In this document: positions 11,622 through 24,847 of the stretch, piece by piece
How positions within the stretch are numbered: position 1 is the stretch's first letter
Layout: every line of letters begins with the position of its first letter
Position numbers and translations under genes: made by a program
The notes under the pieces: generated by a model
The model's database searches: none
Told to the model about the DNA's origin: nothing
Seen by the model: the letters and a program-made list of their open reading frames with translations, nothing else
Assembly (NCBI GenBank): GCA_015847255.1
Contig: JADLZK010004585.1
Coordinates: forward strand, 186,001 to 250,000
Direction: 5' to 3'
From: Hyparrhenia diplandra
Taxonomy: Eukaryota > Streptophyta > Magnoliopsida > Poales > Poaceae
DNA length: 64,000 nucleotides

Positions 11622-13203
11622 ATGAAGAAAGCCGGAGGATCTTCACTGGTTGAGGCGGTCGTCAAGACGAGCTCACGACATACAAGCACAAGCTCCGCCC
11701 TCAACCGACAACCTTGAAGACTCTCCTATGCAAGAAGATGCTGCACCTGTCGGGGAGGAAGAAGCTCAAGCTCCCCGACAATCGACGAAGCCGACAGCCG
11801 TACCTCGACCTTCGGGAAGGACGGGAGATGCAAGCATATCTCCTACTCAAGGATCGTGTGTTCCAACACACGCCCGAATCGACCCCGACCTCCTCGATCG
11901 GCGTGTATGGACGATGAACTTCTTATCCTTTGGAGAGCGATCGGGTGGCGTGACATTCCCCCTCTCGAGGAGGAAGGTTCTCGCCTCCTAACAATGGAGT
12001 TTTTATGCACACTAGTAGAGGATCGGCTAGGAATTTCTTTCCGCCTCTTTGGTACACTTTATCACGTTACATGGGTGGACCTAGCTCGTTATCGGGGATT
12101 CAATTGTAGATGTGCAATAAATATAGATGCTTTGCTCTCCCCGGCTTTGTCGAAACCACTTTTGGGAGGAGATATCCCAGTGCACATGAGGCCGGTACTT
12201 TCAAATCTCGCCACTCACGGATCCGGCACCCATCACTTACTAGATTTATCCATTGGATCTCGTTGACTTTGTTTCCTAGACACGGTGTTAGATGGGTGAA
12301 TGAGATTGAATTAAAATTACTCTATCTTTGTTGTTCACAAGATTAAGGTAGCTCGGTGGTGGAGATGTGCAGGAACTTTTACATATTATCACAAAAGTTG
12401 TTGTTCTGTCACCGCACATCTCTTATCACACGCCCGCTTCTCGCGATTGGGGCTTTGGAAAATCAGCGAGATAGAGTACATTTCTACACCCGAGGGACCT
12501 TTGGATTTGTTGCGCAGCTAGTGCAGGGGGCACTTAATTAAGGTTTTACCATCCGGCGAGCTTGGTCATCTTTTTCCGGCTATGCAACTATAGTTCGGTT
12601 ACCTAACCCGGACTTACGGTTGTATAAAAGCCGAGCACTAACATTTGAGCTCGAGGCTGGCGATAGCTTTGCGCAGAAAGATACCCCATCGGTTCTTCAC
12701 GCAGTATTAGGAGACCGGAGGTCGGATCCTCCTCCCACGAGCCCTACTTCACGCCACGGCACGCCCACGGCCTACACCGGTGTTCCGTGCAAAGCATGGC
12801 CTCACCCTATGGGGACCCGGGGGTAATACCGGGTATGATCCTAGGTGGGAGCCGCCGCCTCGCACACCGGCACCATCGAAAGTGGCTTGAAGGAGATGCA
12901 AGAAAGCATGGAGGGCCACGATTTGACTTTGACGACAGCTCCGACGATATGCCCGCCGGTTCAAGACAGGCAACCACCACAAGGGGTGGAGGCTATCGGT
13001 GTCCAACAAGCAAAGACCTCGACGTCTCCGCACTAGGAACATTGAGCACACGCTCAATACCCATGTGCAAAATACCGGGGCTGGCAAGAGAATCGGGAGC
13101 GGCAGAGTCACAGAGATGGACCCAATTGGAGTCCAACATGGCTACTCGCACCAGAGACGCGAGGAAGCATTCGAGGTACCAAGGCTTCGATCCCGATCAA
13201 TAG
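11622..13203 (+). pseudogene. Env-like 3' ORF of an Athila element, frameshifted
   Basis: It lies downstream of gag and before the polypurine tract, where Athila elements carry a third ORF often called env-like. The conserved part runs about 11,900-12,560 across three frames: LLTMEFLCTLVEDRLGISF, FRLFGTLYHVTWVDLARYRG, SLTLFPRHGVRWVNEIELK and a piece near 12,480-12,530. The N-terminal part is rich in Gln, Ala and Glu. The C-terminal part (12,780-13,203) is low complexity and poorly conserved. I see no clear signal peptide or membrane span, so a true envelope role is not supported here. At least four frame changes make it non-functional as written. Confidence 0.6.
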
Positions 13204-13818
13204 GCCTCAGATAGCTTGGGGAGGACCCCCAGGTATCATTGCATTGCATATTTAATTCCATTAAATTTTATTTTATTTTAGCATGTTTACATTTCAGCAA
13301 TATTGCATTGAAAAAAAAAAATCCAAAAAATAGAATAAGTAGCTCTTCTTTTGTGCCTTAATGCTTATATATATGAGCTATAAAAATGTTTAGTCTTAGT
13401 CCCTTGTTGAAATGATGAATAGTTGCTCTATCTTATGCTTTGCACTGTGCCTAGTTTATAATTCGAAGTTCTCTAAAGTTTGGGTTTAGTGGCTAATTCT
13501 AAAACTCATCACGAAAAAAAAAAAAACGATTCATGTGGGTTGCATATGCTCTATCTAGTCTAAGTTGTTGCCAAATATGATATGGTACAAATGGATTTGC
13601 TATGACTTCGTCCAAAAGAGAAACTTGACATCGGGAATCTATGCTTAAAAAAAAAAAAAAAAAAAAAAAGAAAAATGTTTTTGGGCTATGCTAAAAAAAA
13701 TGAGATGAAAAATGGACAAGTGTCCAGAGGCGAGTAGAGCCCACATCTCTAAAAAAAGAAAGAAAAAAAAAGAGAGGAAATAAAAGACAAAAAGTCTAGG
13801 ACGGCGAGCCCACCTCTC

Positions 13819-13854
<36 letters not shown>

Positions 13855-14175
13855 CAATAAAGCCCATGCTTTCTCTAAAAAAAGAAATAAATATTATCTA
13901 AATAAAATCCGGATAAACAGTTGATCAAAAGGATGAATGATAAGCACCTCTGTTATAACCGTTCTATCGGCAACCGGCCAAGGCTTTGAGAAAATTTGGA
14001 AAGCCCCGCTACGATGAAAGGTAATAAAAGGATGGGAAAAAGATGTGCCATTTTATTCAAACTCTAGTAGACACTCTTATTATAACCCCGGCACTTGTAA
14101 AACGTAATCGGCATAGTAGCAACTCTGATCAACAACCAAGTACTTATCTCTTTTGCTCGAGGACGCGCAAAGGGT
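13204..14175. other. Non-coding 3' region of A2
   Basis: AT-rich, with long A runs (13,647-13,670), a purine-rich stretch (13,750-13,800) and an (AT)n microsatellite. GGGCTATGCTAAAAAAAATG followed by GGACAAGTGTCC (13,714-13,725) recurs in the 3' regions of A3 and A4. No gene is seen. Confidence 0.6.
13823..13853. repeat. (AT)n microsatellite
   Basis: An uninterrupted run of AT dinucleotides about 30 bases long within the A2 3' non-coding region. Confidence 0.9.
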
Positions 14176-14190
14176 AAGCTTGGGGGAGTT
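14176..14190 (+). other. Polypurine tract of A2
   Basis: AAGCTTGGGGGAGTT lies directly before the 3' LTR start at 14,191, the expected plus-strand priming site. Confidence 0.8.
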
Positions 14191-15895
14191 TGTTGGCGGT
14201 AACCAACGACATATTTTTCCGTCAACTTACTACCATAAAGGGAGTAAAATTAAACCTTTTATACTCATATACTTTTATCACTAATAAATTCCACTTGTAG
14301 TGTCTTGTATTTTATTTTGCAGATTTATAATAAAAGCAAGTGGAAAATCGACCAAAATACGCCTTCCGAGAAAGCGCATTATTGCAAAAACCCAAGCCCA
14401 AGAGCAAATCGACCCAAAACATCAAATCTGGGCCGAGCACAGCCCGGCCCACAACTTTTCGGGGGGCGAAAGGCGACACCCCACCGAGACGGGCCAGGCC
14501 GAGCCCGGGGGCGCTCCACACAGTGCGGCCGCACCCTCCCCAGGCGGTTTTCGGCCCGGCCTCGGGAGAGGCGGTTCGTGCACTTTCCAAACGGGGGTTT
14601 CCGCCTGCGTTGGTCGGTTTTTGCATACAAGGAAGGTTTACAGTCGGTTTTGATGTAAATTAGCACTTAGGCCCCTCCTCCAGGGTGTATAAGTAGGCCC
14701 CCCTCTCCCCCTCTCTCAACACACACCACTTGGAGTCCGGCAAACCAAACAATCTCTCTCTCTCTACCACCTCTACCTCTCTCTCTTCTACTTCTTCTTT
14801 CTTCTTCTTCTTTTCTTCTTTATTCTTTCTTAGTTAACACTTGGAGTAGAAGAGCTACAAGGAGGGCTTGTCTCCTAGAAGAAAGTGCTTTGGTAATACA
14901 TCCACTCTATGGAGCATTCTTCTATTTGCAAGTCTTATATTTATGTTCTTGGCCTAACTTATGAACTAGAGTATAGTTTTGTTCATGTTCTTGTGTTGGT
15001 ATATGAACTAGCATATAGTTTACATATCATAATCTTGACATGTTCATTCTGGTTCATCATCGATCATCATATGCCTAACTTGATTAGAGGTGGGATAACG
15101 GTTCGTTGTTCCTTCGGGTTTGCTCTTGTTCTAGTCCGTCCATTCGACGAAAGTGGGGATCTGGGGGGGACAAGAGTAGTGCTCTAATATGCGGGCATGG
15201 TGCTGCGGGGGTATTACGACACCTACGGATATGAGGGCATGCCACGGTTGAGGGTAGAGGGCTTTCGGTCGTGACAAGCCTTGACCGCCCCTTGAAATCC
15301 CCCCCCACGTTCGTATGTTACGTAGGAGTTCGTAAGTAAATGCTTCCTATCGGGCGTATGGTATCCAGGGAGTCTCCCGCTATCCTAGACCTAACCATGA
15401 TTAAATCGGTTGCATATGATCCTAACTATTCATTTGTATGGCCATGACTAGATACATTAGAACTACTCCATTAGGTTATTCATTTATTCATTTATTCTTT
15501 ATCTATTTTCTTTATCCTTTTCTTTGGTGGATTCTTAAGTGTGTGTCACACTATCCATGAACCGTTATTGCTTACCCAGTATGAACATTTTGGTCTAAGC
15601 AAACACATGTTCCTCTATTCGAGATGCCATGCTAATTTATTAATCACATGCCTTCCTTTGGGAAAATATAAATAACGATACCACGAATACTTCCGGGTGA
15701 AATGCTACAATGATAGATAGATGCGCTTTTGCGGATGAATATCTAAGATGGCAAGATCTATCCCGTTGGCCAGAGTTCCATTTCGGATCACCGACATGGT
15801 GGTTTACTTGGGAATGTCGCTGGCGCATTTCTAACGCTCTTATTGGGGATGGGTTTTATACTTGTTTCCTTTGATTTCGTTAAGAAATGCCAACA
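14191..15895 (+). repeat. 3' LTR of A2
   Basis: Starts TGTTGGCGGTAACC and ends AAATGCCAACA. It is collinear with 5,239-6,931. Differences include homopolymer lengths (for example AAAACCC against AAAAACCC) and swaps at CAG/CTG sites. The TATA-like TATAAGTA is at 14,688-14,695. The hairpin of the conserved block is damaged here (GATAGATAGATGCGCTTTTG). Confidence 0.9.
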
Positions 15896-16262
15896 TTGAT
15901 GCTTGATCCGAAGTCACATAGAGCTGCCCCAAAGGTGTGTGGTCCAATGGTGATGGGGATGGTCGGCCTCCTCGGGTCTCCTTTCTTGGTAGGTAGGGAG
16001 TCGTCCTTCCATCCCTCCCATTGGGAACTCTTTCATGTAGGAACTTTTGCATTGAATATATCGACAAGATTTGCGAGATTCTAATTCTTCAAGGCTAGCT
16101 CAGAATCTTACCTAGTGTGGTTAGTGGGACGACATTTGTTGCTAGGCGAGAAATCGAGATTCTATTATTTTATTGAAACTATATTGGTTTTAATTGCGAG
16201 AAGAAAAGCTATCCATTCTATTATTAATAGTTTCTAACATTTTATCATTGGAAGCTAACTTC
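15896..16262 (-). pseudogene. A1 gag-protease fragment between the two insertions
   Basis: On the minus strand the frame ends in SDQAS just at the A2 target site. It would be followed, across A2, by NIMPKVIYEKI at 5,238. In intact Athila proteases this junction is the active-site region (D-L-G-A-S or D-[ST]-G, then NIMP). A2 therefore cut the protease through its catalytic motif. The upstream part is proline- and arginine-rich linker. The fragment ends at the L1 insertion. Confidence 0.6.
16258..16262. other. Target-site duplication ACTTC of L1 (left copy)
   Basis: ACTTC directly precedes the LTR at 16,263. The same five bases occur at 26,289-26,293, one base after the canonical CA end of the other LTR. 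Confidence 0.75.
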
Positions 16263-19200
16263 TGTCACACCACGATTTCAAAAGGAAGACGAGTCGCCAT
16301 ATGTGTGCCAGGGTGAAGTCCACACATATAACAATGAGAATGTTAAAATATCGAGAAATCAATGTATTAAAGCGGAAAGACTTATATATTTAACACTTAC
16401 AACAATCGAATAACGCGGAACGGTAGCTAAGACTTCACTTCGGGCTCCATCTCAGGGGGGGATCAGCTGGGGCCCGTATGCCAAGCACGCCGATAGACTT
16501 CTAGAAACTTCATAGCATCTCTATCCTTTTTCGAAAGCGGCACCTTACTCTGAGACCTGCTTTGGGGTGTGGGGAAATAGCAAGGGTGAGTCCATGTCGA
16601 ACTCCGCAAGTCTGAGACGGAAAGTATATGACATGCAAGGCTTAAACAAAGGTAGGCTGACACGGTTATACTGCAGGTAAGCATTTTAATGTAGCATCAA
16701 TATTAATTATTAAACAACCACGATTACTAATATGGGTTCAAGATCCCAACCCTTAATTAAGGTGTAAGTAAGAGTAACAATATTTTAGTATATCATTATA
16801 TCATTATCACACTCCCGAGGTAACACCCTCGAAGAGTAACCAGGGATAACACTCCCAAAAGAACACGGGAACTCCATCCCGACGAAGCACGAGGTCGCAA
16901 CCTCCAACAAACCATCTCCATCTTCTTAGATCCATGTGAGTCCAGTTCTAATCATGTGAGGGCGGGCGCTCTTGGCCAAATGAGCTCGGTGAGATATCGG
17001 TTTTAATCAAACTACTGCAGTGAGAGGTGTACACTTTCACTCCAAGTCGTGATTCCCATTTGCCCGAGGGCCGTCGACCCCCAAACACTTCCAAGGTGAG
17101 CGCGGGCGGGGTTTCACTACGAGACCTTTCACAAGTTTGAGATATAGGGGTTCACTCTCTAGGCATAACTTCGGGCGTATGGCGGGCCCCGGTGAGCCTT
17201 CACGGTCAATGTACACGGATCTACACGCATCGCCATACTAAAATCTGCGAAACCCTTATGCGCCATCTCGGTGGAAAGATTCCCCTAAATCGAGGGACCC
17301 CGATAATTAGTCAAGCCGAGCCCATTAGTCTCGAGTTGTCTTGTTGTCGGGTGGCCAGCCCACGACGAAGTCCTTATGGAGAGTGGACACGGGTAACTCC
17401 GTAAAATCCGGGACAAGCTCCAATACCCGTTCCCCCCTTTAACCAACACCAAACCAACGATGCGATCCAAAGATCCTCATCTCCCTTCTCATCATGGCCG
17501 TAGCCATTAACCATCATCATCATATCATATTATATAAGCGGCAAGTTTTATTTTCATTAAAGTATTAAGTGGATGAGCGGAGCAAGCTAAACAATTGTCT
17601 TTGCAACCTATCTACCAAAAACCATCCCATGGTGATATTTGGATAAAAGTGGCTAATCAAGTCCTTAGGGTTCATTCCATTTAGACACATGCAAGATAGT
17701 TGATTAAGATGAGTAGGTACAAAATGATCAAATGGTGTCTGCACTTGCCTTAAATCCAAGGTCTAGCTTGCGCTTTCGAATATTTGTCTTCTATCATGCG
17801 GTCTCAGCTTCTTTGTCGATCCTCAGCTCCGGTCTTCAACACCAACGAAGCGACTCTCCGTCTACTCGTAGCAAACCAAGCAACACCGAACAAAGACAAA
17901 CGAAAAAGACTAAGAACAGGCACCAAACATAATTAAAGAGAAAACTAAAGACATCGCACTAACGATAGGGCTTGGTACTATGGACACAATAACGCAAGAA
18001 CGCCGAAGAACAGAGCTATCGAATAGGACACACTAACGGTACAAAGCAACATAACGGAGAACACACTACACACTTAACTTATTTAGTTAACCAAAACATT
18101 TATTAGTTTAGAAAACATTTGACAAGAGAAAGAACATTGAAGCAACTATACTATAGCTCAGGGTTGATCTAAACAAGTTATTAAAGACAAGGCCTTTACA
18201 TAGACATTAATCATGTTAACATTGCTTTTATAAAAAGTCTACGAGATAAACTTAGGCTTTCTTTTGAAATAAAAAGAGCACTATGAAGCTTTAATTAAAA
18301 CTATAAAAAGATTTGCATTATCAACAACATAAAACATACAAGAGAACGTTTGTCAAGTTATTATAGAACTCAAGTTGAGCCAACCGGTCATAAATATAAA
18401 AGCATTGATGTTGATGTTAATCATATTAACATTTATTTATTATAAAAGACCAAAGTTACTAACTAAAGTTACTTTTAATTCTCAAAGAGCATCAAACAAA
18501 CACTAAACAAACTCACAAGATTAATTTGATAAACTCATAGCATGATCAAGGTTAGTGCTAACATATAGCTAACATGAATCAACACAACAAGTACGAAATG
18601 TAACTCTAAATTGCTTTTAATTAGAAAGATATTAAATAAACATTAATCAAATTGTATTTAAATAAATAAATTCACAAATAAGTGTCATGAATAATATCAG
18701 TACTACTGCGTAGAGCGCGATGACGCGAATCTAACGTGGATTTGGAGCGACTGATTTCGACTTAAAACGACTGAACGGAAGGAATATAAACTGGATGGCA
18801 ATTCTGTAAATAACCTGCGCGGTGGCAAACTCGTAATTACCTGCATCTTCTACCTTGGGCTGTCTGTACGTGAACACAGCCATGGCTGCTGCTGTTCGCA
18901 CGACAAGGGAAGGGAGGGGGGCTTGGCTGGCCGAGCCAGGACGGCAGCACGCGCGCGCGAAGGCGCAGCGGGGCGTCCACGCACGGCGCCGGGGAGGAGA
19001 CTGCACGCAAGCTGCGCCCGCACAGGTTGAGGCGGCGGCGGCGGCGGCCCTGCTGCACAACGCGCGAGCAGCCGCGCGCGCAGAGGGGGCGAGGGACGCC
19101 GGCGGCGCGGACGTAGGGGCGCTTCGTGGTCGGCACAGGAGGCGGCTGGGTGATGCTGGTGGCCAGAAACGACGAGGAAGACGACGACGTCCATGGAACG

Positions 19201-20202
19201 CCTCGCCGGAAAACTCGATCAGAAACGAAGAATGAACGAGTTAGGGATCAAACGGCAACGGATCCGGGACAAACGAATATACCACGGCGAAGAGGACGAC
19301 GAGAGCTACCTTTTGGTGGTAACGGAATTCGCTGGAACACCAAGGTTTGGCCGGGAAAAGCTCGCCGGAGTTCTCGCCGGAAGCCTAGTCGAGATGAACT
19401 TCGGCTATAGATGTAGGGAGTTAGGGTGGCGGCTGCGAAAACGGGTCGTACATCTGGAATCAGCGCGTCGAGGGGCTTCGCCGGCATGTATTTATATGTA
19501 GGGTTTCGAGTAGATGAAAAACGAGATATTTTATAATTTCGGGATTTAATTAATTTCTAGAAAATCCGGAATTGATATTTAGGCCGCGAAAAATACTGTG
19601 AAGCCTCCGAAAATTCCCGAAAAATTCTCAGATACACTTTTGGACTAATATGAACCCAAATATAGTATTTGGAGCTCATGAAAAGGTATTTGAGATGATC
19701 TAGAAAAAATGGAAAAGCTTCGTAGACAAGTGAGAAAAAGCTCCGATAAATACCAAAAAAGGTCGTGGAAAAGCTTGAGCGACGGATTGATGATATTTGA
19801 TCATAGAGAAATGATTTTCCGTTGATAACAAAAAGATTTAAAGAAACTTCTAACAAGAATTAGATTGGGAAACAAGGTATTTGTCGGTAGGAAAGAGGAA
19901 TAAACACGTTGGAGATAGACAATCATTCCACTAACCGCATTTGAAAACTTAGCATACTCAAAAGCACCAAACACAAGCAATAGTCAAGCATCATATCACC
20001 ACATGAATGATCACACAAAATCAACTAACAACAAGGCACTCTTACATTTATCTTCATAAGAATTTTATAAAGCCAAAATCTCACTTTTAAATTGAGAACA
20101 AATAAATTTAAATCTTAGTCAATTTTAGGAAAATTTCAAATCCTTGATTTTATTTAGTGTTTTATAATGACATCCTAAAAAATGGAAAATTTTGGGGTGT
20201 CA
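16263..20202 (-). repeat. 3' LTR of L1
   Basis: Begins TGTCACACC and ends GGGGTGTCA on the plus strand. It matches 22,339-26,287 over its full length. It has a GC-rich island at 18,880-19,420 with a (GGC)n run near 19,030, and a minus-strand TATAAATA at 19,489-19,496. The rest is AT-rich. ORFs on either strand within the GC-rich island are likely compositional. Confidence 0.9.
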
Positions 20203-22323
20203 TAGACTACCCCAGCAATGTAAATCTCGCCCCCGAGATTGAGAGACTTGAAAGGAAGATCAAGGCAGGATAATCAAGGTTGTTTTTCGAGAACCAAAAA
20301 GAGTTAGCGGAGAGGCTTTAAGATTTACAATAACATAGCACACAAAGGCTGAGATTGTTCTTCAAGGTTTGATTTCAAGAGACACGAGATGTTGTAAAGG
20401 ACAACATATAAACACTAGTAGACAAGAGAGATGAATATTAGTCATCCATTTAAAATTGGAAGACTAAGAGAATGACAAGGTTGGCTTAAGCGGGATAAAC
20501 AAGGATGGAAACTATCCTCCAAAGTAAAAATTTGCATGAAGCATGAAATGTATCAAAAAAATGACAAATTTGGGATTGCCGGAAATGGAAGGTAAAGAAT
20601 TAGTCCTCCGCCAAACATTCAGAAGACTAAGACAATAGGCAAGGTTGGTTTGCACACTATGAGATGTGTAGGCAAACATTGAAGATCCATCAAAGATGAT
20701 AAAACAATATGTCAATGGCAAAAGGAAATTATGGATGATACAAGGCAAGCAAGAGTGATGATGATAAACTTTTCAGCCTTGCGTCAACGGATGCAAGAAC
20801 TAATAACAAAGGACGATCTAAGGATCGGATCATATCTCATGGTGTTCAAGCTTCCATGATCCAAGAATTATGACGCCTATACGATGAAAGGATAGGTGTT
20901 ATCAAGGATTGAGAAGATCAATGAAAATTGATGTTCCAGGCTATCTCAATAATAAATAGATGCAAGGAATAACATTGAAGTTTCATGAGAGGTCATTGTG
21001 CAATAATGATGACAAAGTATTGGTTATATCTTTGCATCACAAGGAGAAACTATTAGCAAGAGACAAAGATTGATAAAAGATTGAAGAGTCTTTTGCGGTT
21101 TGAGATTTCTTTTAGATGCAAAGCAAAGGTCAAGGTTAGCTAAACGATGACGGGGAGAGACCAAGATAGATCTTTAGTTCTCTTTGTCTTCAACCGAAAT
21201 ACACAAGATCAATGATAGCAAGTGGGTGCTACCCCACTTTAACAATGCTTTTGTTGATCCTTGAAGCATGCATGAGAGCATCATCTTGTCAGAAATAACT
21301 TCCAAGAGATTCTCCTAATAGGCAACCACATGCTACACCAAAGGATTTGGAGTACAAAAAGAAAGAGAGACAAAACAAAGATTTTTGAGCGAGATAGTCA
21401 AGGTGGTTCCATCGTCCGATGGTAGGCAAGAGTGAGCAAAAATCACATGAAGTCAAGGTAGGATAAGGTGTAAGAGATAGGATGGCAAGGACTAATATTG
21501 ATAACAAAAAGATAAGGGAGTTAACAAAGGTCAATATGGTCATTGAGGATTACAACTCAAGGTTTTTGTCAACATCCCAAGATGCAGGAATGATATTGAG
21601 GGTCCATAGGAGCTTGATGAACAAGAAGGATAACAAGAATTTTATATCTTTGCCTTATAGGGTGGAAAAGCAAGGACCACTATTAGCAAAAAGACGATAA
21701 CCGAACAAAGTTGCGGGATAAGCAAAAAGGGTAAATTGTGATAAGGTGTAAGAAACTAGTTGGCAAATATTTGGTTGATAAAGATTGATATGGGCGGAGA
21801 GAACTCTACCCCACTTAACAAAGATGAAACTACACCTTATGATGATACCTTAAGGGCCTTCTAAACACTAATGAGACGACACACAAGCACCACAACAATC
21901 ATGACAAGCACACCACACATTATCGATGCTACACGTGCTTCTTCATCAATGGTGGTCATCCTAAAGGGCAGGTTGGAGATGATGAAGGGTCATCGTACTT
22001 TTGAATGAGATAGGATATTAAAACTTTTTTTTGTAAAACAACGTAAAATAAAAACTCAAGGAGTTAAGAATTTCCATAGCTCAAAGGAAGCTATCAAGGA
22101 GGAGGTAAAACAGGACAAGGAAGAGGAGAATAACCAAAATTCAAAAGCCAAGGGAGTAAGCAGAACAGACTCAACGGAAGCCTGTCAAGGAGGAGATACA
22201 ATAGGACAAGGATGAGGACATACTCAAAATTCAATTACCAAGGGATGATAAAATAGTTTTATGATCAAAATGAGTTTAGAAAACGGCCAGTGCTATCTAG
22301 GCATACGTCCTACAGTCGACATT
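20203..22323 (-). other. Internal region of L1, no coding sequence
   Basis: About 2.1 kb rich in A and G on the plus strand, with no gag, protease or pol motif in any frame. The 3' edge (20,203-20,245) holds the inverted repeat AATCTCG...CGAGATT (20,223-20,240) overlapping the purine-rich primer. Confidence 0.7.
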
Positions 22324-22335
22324 GCTCTGATACCA
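22324..22335 (-). other. Primer-binding site of L1 (initiator-Met tRNA type)
   Basis: The minus strand reads TGGTATCAGAGC, complementary to the 3' end of plant initiator-Met tRNA. It lies three bases from the LTR at 22,339. Confidence 0.9.
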
Positions 22336-24847
22336 CTCTGTCACACCCTGATTTCCAAAGGAAGACCAGAGTCGCCATATGTGTGCCCAGGAAGTCCACA
22401 CATATAACACAGAATGTTAAAATATCAGAAATCAATGTATTAAAGCGGAAAGACTTATATATTTAACACTTACAACAATCAGAGTAACGCGGAACGGTAG
22501 CTAAGACTTCACTTCAGGCTCCATCTCAGCAGGGACTGTCAACTGGGGGCTCCGTATGCCAAGCACTTCTGATAGACTTCCTAGAAACTTCATAGCATCT
22601 CTATCCTTTTTCTGAGCAGCACCTTACTACAGACACACTGGGGTGTGGGGGAATAGCAAGGGTGAGTCCATGTCGAACTCCGCAAGTACAGACGGAAAGT
22701 ATATGACATGCAAGGCTTAAACAAAGGTAGGCTGACACGGTTATACTGCAGGTAAGCATTTTAATGTAGCATCAATATTAATTATTAAACAACCTGATTA
22801 CTAATATGGGTTCAAGATCCCAACCCTTAATTAAGGTGTAAGTAAGATTAACAATATTTTAGTATATCATTATATCATTATCACACTCCCGAGGTAACAC
22901 CCTCGAAGAGTAACCAGGGATAACACTCCCAAAAGAACACGGGAACTCCATCCCGACAAAGCACGAGGTCGCAACCTCCAACAAACCATCTCCATCTTCT
23001 TAGATCCATGTGAGTCCAGTTCTAATCATGTGAGGGTCTGGGCCGCTCTTGACCGTGAGCACGGCTGATATATCAGTTTTAATCAAACTCTGCGCAGAGG
23101 TGTACACTTTCACTTCAAGTCGTGATTCCCATTTGCCCGAGGCCCGTCGACCCCCAAACACTTCCAAGGTGAGCGTGCGGGGTTTCACTTCACTAGACCT
23201 TTCACAAGTTTGGATATATATAGGGGTTCACTCGCTGGGCATAACTCGGGCGTATGGCGGGCGTCCCCGGTGAGCCTTCACGGTCAATGTACACGGATCT
23301 ACCCGCGACCGCCATACTAAAATCTACGCGAAACCCCTTATGCGCCATCGATTGGAAAGATTCCCTAAATCGAGGGACGATAATTAGTCAAGCCAGAGCC
23401 CATTAGTCTCAGAGTTGTACTGTTGTCCCAGGTGGCCGTCCACGACGAAGTCCTTATGGAGAGTGGACACGGGTAACTCCGGCAAATCCGGACAAGCTCC
23501 AATACCCGCCCCCCTTTAACCAACACCAAACCAACGATGCAGTCCAAAGATCCTCATCTCTCCTTCTCATCATGGCCGTAGCCATTAACCATCATCATCA
23601 CGATCATATTATATAGCAAAGCAAGTTTTATTTTCATTAAAGTATTAAGTGGATGAGCGGAGCAAGCTAAACAATTGTGCCGCAACCTATCTACCAAAAA
23701 CCATCCCATGGTGATATCCGGATAAAAGTGGCTAATCAAGTCCTTAGGGTTCATTCCATTTAGACACATGCAAGATAGTTGATTAAGATGAGTAGGTACA
23801 AAATGATCAAATGGTGTCCAAAAGACTTGCCTTAAATCAAGGTCTAGTTTTCTTTCGAGAATATTTGTCTTCTATCATCCGGTCTCGGTACGCTTCTTGT
23901 CGATCCCTCGGCTCCCGGTCTTCAACACCAACGAGCGACTCTCCGTCTACTCGTAGCAACCAAGCAACACGAACAAACGGACAAGCGAAAAAAGACTAAG
24001 AATAGGCACCAAACATAATTAAAGAGAAAAACTAAAGACATCGCACTAACGATAGGGCTTGGTACTATGGACACAATAACGCAAGAACGCCGAAGAACGA
24101 GCTATCGAATAGGACACACTAACGGTACAAAGCAACATAACGGAGAACACACTACACACTTAACTTATTTAGTTAACCAAAACATTTATTAGTTTAGAAA
24201 ACATTTGACAAGAGAAAGAACATTGAAGCAACTATACTATAGCTCAAGGGTTGATCTAAACAAGTTATTAAAGACAAGGCCTTTACATAGACATTAATCA
24301 TGTTAACATTGCTTTATAAAAAGTCTGAGATAAACTTAGGCTTTCTTTTTTGAAATAAAAGAGCACTATGAAGCTTTAATTAAAACTATAAAAGATTTGC
24401 ATTATCAACAACATAAAACATACAAGAGAACGTTTGTCAAGTTATTATAGAACTCAAAGTTGAGCTAACCGGGTCATAAATATAAAAGCATTGATGTTGA
24501 TGTTAATCATATTAACATTTATTTATTATAAAAGACCAAAGTTACTAACTAAAGTTACTTTTAATTCTCAAAGAGCATCAAACAAACACTAAACAAACTC
24601 ATAAGATTAATTTGATAAACTCATAGCATGATCAAGGTTAGTGCTAACATATAGCTAACATGAATCAACACAACAAGTACTAAACTGTAACTCTAAATTG
24701 CTTTTAATTAGAAAGATATTAAATAAACATTAATCAAATTGTATTTAAATAAATAAATTCACAAATAAGTGTCATGAATAATATCAGTACTACTGCGTAG
24801 AGCGCGATGACACGAATCTAACGTGACTGGAACGACTTCGATTCGAC

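Larger units (their letters stand above)
5239..15895 (+). mobile_element. A2: plus-strand Athila-like element with gag-PR and env-like ORF, no pol
   Basis: LTRs lie at 5,239-6,931 and 14,191-15,895, with TTGAT on both sides. In order it has a PBS (6,938-6,957), gag-protease (7,232-9,015), an AT-rich spacer, a solo LTR of a related family (9,446-11,310), a TATA-bearing segment, an env-like ORF (11,622-13,203), a non-coding region and a polypurine tract (14,176-14,190). No reverse transcriptase or integrase motif is seen, so it is either a non-autonomous derivative or lost pol. The two LTRs are almost collinear and differ mainly by small indels, which implies a recent insertion. Confidence 0.85.

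Noticed and set aside
11622..13203. True envelope protein (signal peptide, membrane span)
   Set aside because: No hydrophobic leader or membrane segment could be read; env-like is used only for its position and family similarity.
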